6,131 bases of DNA, taken from positions 1 through 6,131 of the forward strand of contig JAKALC010000046.1 of the NCBI GenBank assembly GCA_021813335.1, in the 5' to 3' direction. Shown piece by piece: positions 5,512-6,131 of this stretch; position 1 is the first letter of the stretch, and the number at the start of each line of letters is the position of its first letter. The notes beneath the pieces are model-generated. The model did no database searches, was not told the origin of the DNA, and was given only the letters and a program-made list of their open reading frames with translations. This DNA is from a bacterium (GTDB lineage: Bacteria > Patescibacteriota > Minisyncoccia > Phycocordibacterales > SBAW01). The position numbers were made by a program, and so were the translations under genes.

Positions 5512-6131
5512 AGGGCGCGTGACAGCTCTTCTTCTATCTCCGCGAGGCGGTTGTACTTCGCGACGCGCTCTCCGCGTGCGAGCGAACCCGCCTTGATATG
5601 TTCGGCCGCGGCGGCGACGGCGAGGTCGGCGATGAACGCGTCGTTCGTTTCTCCCGAGCGGTGAGAGGCGCACAGCGCGAGGCCCTCTTCGCGCGCCGCA
5701 CGGATGGCCTCGAGCGTTTCGGTCACCGTGCCGATCTGGTTCGGCTTGATGATGACCGCGCTTACGGCGCGGCGTTCCGCCGCCTCGCGGATGCGCGAAG
5801 CGGAGGTCACCGTGAGATCGTCGCCGACGACAAGCGCTTTTCCGCCCAGAGCCTCGCGGAGCGTCGCCGTATTTTCGAGGTCGTCTTCCTCGAAGGGATC
5901 CTCGAGGTAGCGCAGAGGATAGCGCCCGGCGAGCCCCAGGTACCAGTCTTTGAGTTCCGCGGGAGAGAATATTTTTTCGGGCTTCCCGCCGAGATGATAC
6001 GCGCCCTCCCGCCAGAGGCCGGAGGCCGCGGCGTCGATGCCGAAGGAGAAGCCGCCGCGGAGCGCCTCGCGCGCCGCGGCGGCAAGCATATCGAGCGCCT
6101 CTTCCGTCGAAGCGAGCCGCGGAGCGAAGCC
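5508..6131 (-). CDS. eno: Enolase, C-terminal part (N-terminus beyond the window)
   Basis: The frame is open to the right edge and ends at TGA 5508-5510, giving 207 C-terminal residues of an enzyme normally of about 430. Enolase interconverts 2-phosphoglycerate and PEP. Numbering from the edge, the fragment begins in GFAP, the end of the usual GDEGGFAP segment, and shows GIDAAAS with Mg2+ ligand D33, YLEDPF with E77, VVGDDLTVT with D104, the catalytic lysine K129 in IIKPNQIGT, ASHRSGET with H157 and S159, and K180 in EHIKAGS, before the usual YNRLAEIEEEL end. K-P-N-Q-I-G has proline where leucine or valine is more common. All catalytic residues that fall in this half are present, so it should be functional. 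Its stop overlaps the pyruvate kinase ATG as ATGA, making it the upstream gene of the visible glycolytic operon. Confidence 0.95.
   Translation of the reverse strand, partial: GFAPRLASTEEALDMLAAAAREALRGGFSFGIDAAASGLWREGAYHLGGKPEKIFSPAELKDWYLGLAGRYPLRYLEDPFEEDDLENTATLREALGGKALVVGDDLTVTSASRIREAAERRAVSAVIIKPNQIGTVTETLEAIRAAREEGLALCASHRSGETNDAFIADLAVAAAAEHIKAGSLARGERVAKYNRLAEIEEELSRAL

Noticed and set aside
4244..5664. Long + strand open frames opposite the glycolytic genes
   Set aside because: They are antisense to genes with intact catalytic motifs, and their compositions are Arg/Ser- or Asp/Arg-rich with no recognisable domain.

Overview
The window is GC-rich, densely packed bacterial DNA with seven recognisable genes in two convergent blocks, plus the tail of an unidentified gene at the left edge. 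Nothing looks like phage, transposon, CRISPR or RNA gene. Several traits together suggest a small-genome fermentative bacterium, most plausibly of the Candidate Phyla Radiation (Patescibacteria): a minimal flavin electron-transfer cluster built on a one-protein RnfD/NqrB-reductase fusion, a pyruvate kinase stripped to its catalytic barrel, a short phosphoglycerate mutase with an RHHE active-site motif, overlapping genes, and very few Shine-Dalgarno sequences. This assignment is inference; no marker gene is present.

Left block (+ strand). Positions 1-189 are the C-terminal end of an unidentified protein, and 190-270 is a short intergenic leader. Three tightly spaced genes follow: a secreted or membrane-anchored FMN-binding protein with an intact covalent-flavinylation motif (271-762), an ApbE-type FAD:protein FMN transferase (768-1529), and a 505-residue fusion of an RnfD/NqrB-like membrane domain with a ferredoxin-reductase-like FAD/NAD(P)H domain (1546-3063). 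Read together they form a compact trans-membrane electron pathway: the fusion would take electrons from NAD(P)H in the cytoplasm, and the FMN protein, flavinylated by ApbE, would receive them outside.

Right block (- strand). Read from the right edge these are enolase (its C-terminal 207 residues), pyruvate kinase, 2,3-bisphosphoglycerate-dependent phosphoglycerate mutase and a D-2-hydroxyacid (D-lactate-type) dehydrogenase. The first three are joined by ATGA stop/start overlaps and the last follows after 11 bases, so they look like one operon. It encodes the route 3-phosphoglycerate -> 2-phosphoglycerate -> PEP -> pyruvate -> a 2-hydroxyacid such as D-lactate, yielding ATP and regenerating NAD+.

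The blocks meet tail to tail with overlapping stop codons at 3060-3063, where two alternative small hairpins sit in place of a normal terminator. Functionally both blocks can dispose of NADH: the dehydrogenase by reducing pyruvate, the flavin module by passing electrons outward. The points most worth attention are the minimal flavin module (including an ApbE with no visible export signal), the stripped-down pyruvate kinase, and the lower-glycolysis-to-lactate operon.
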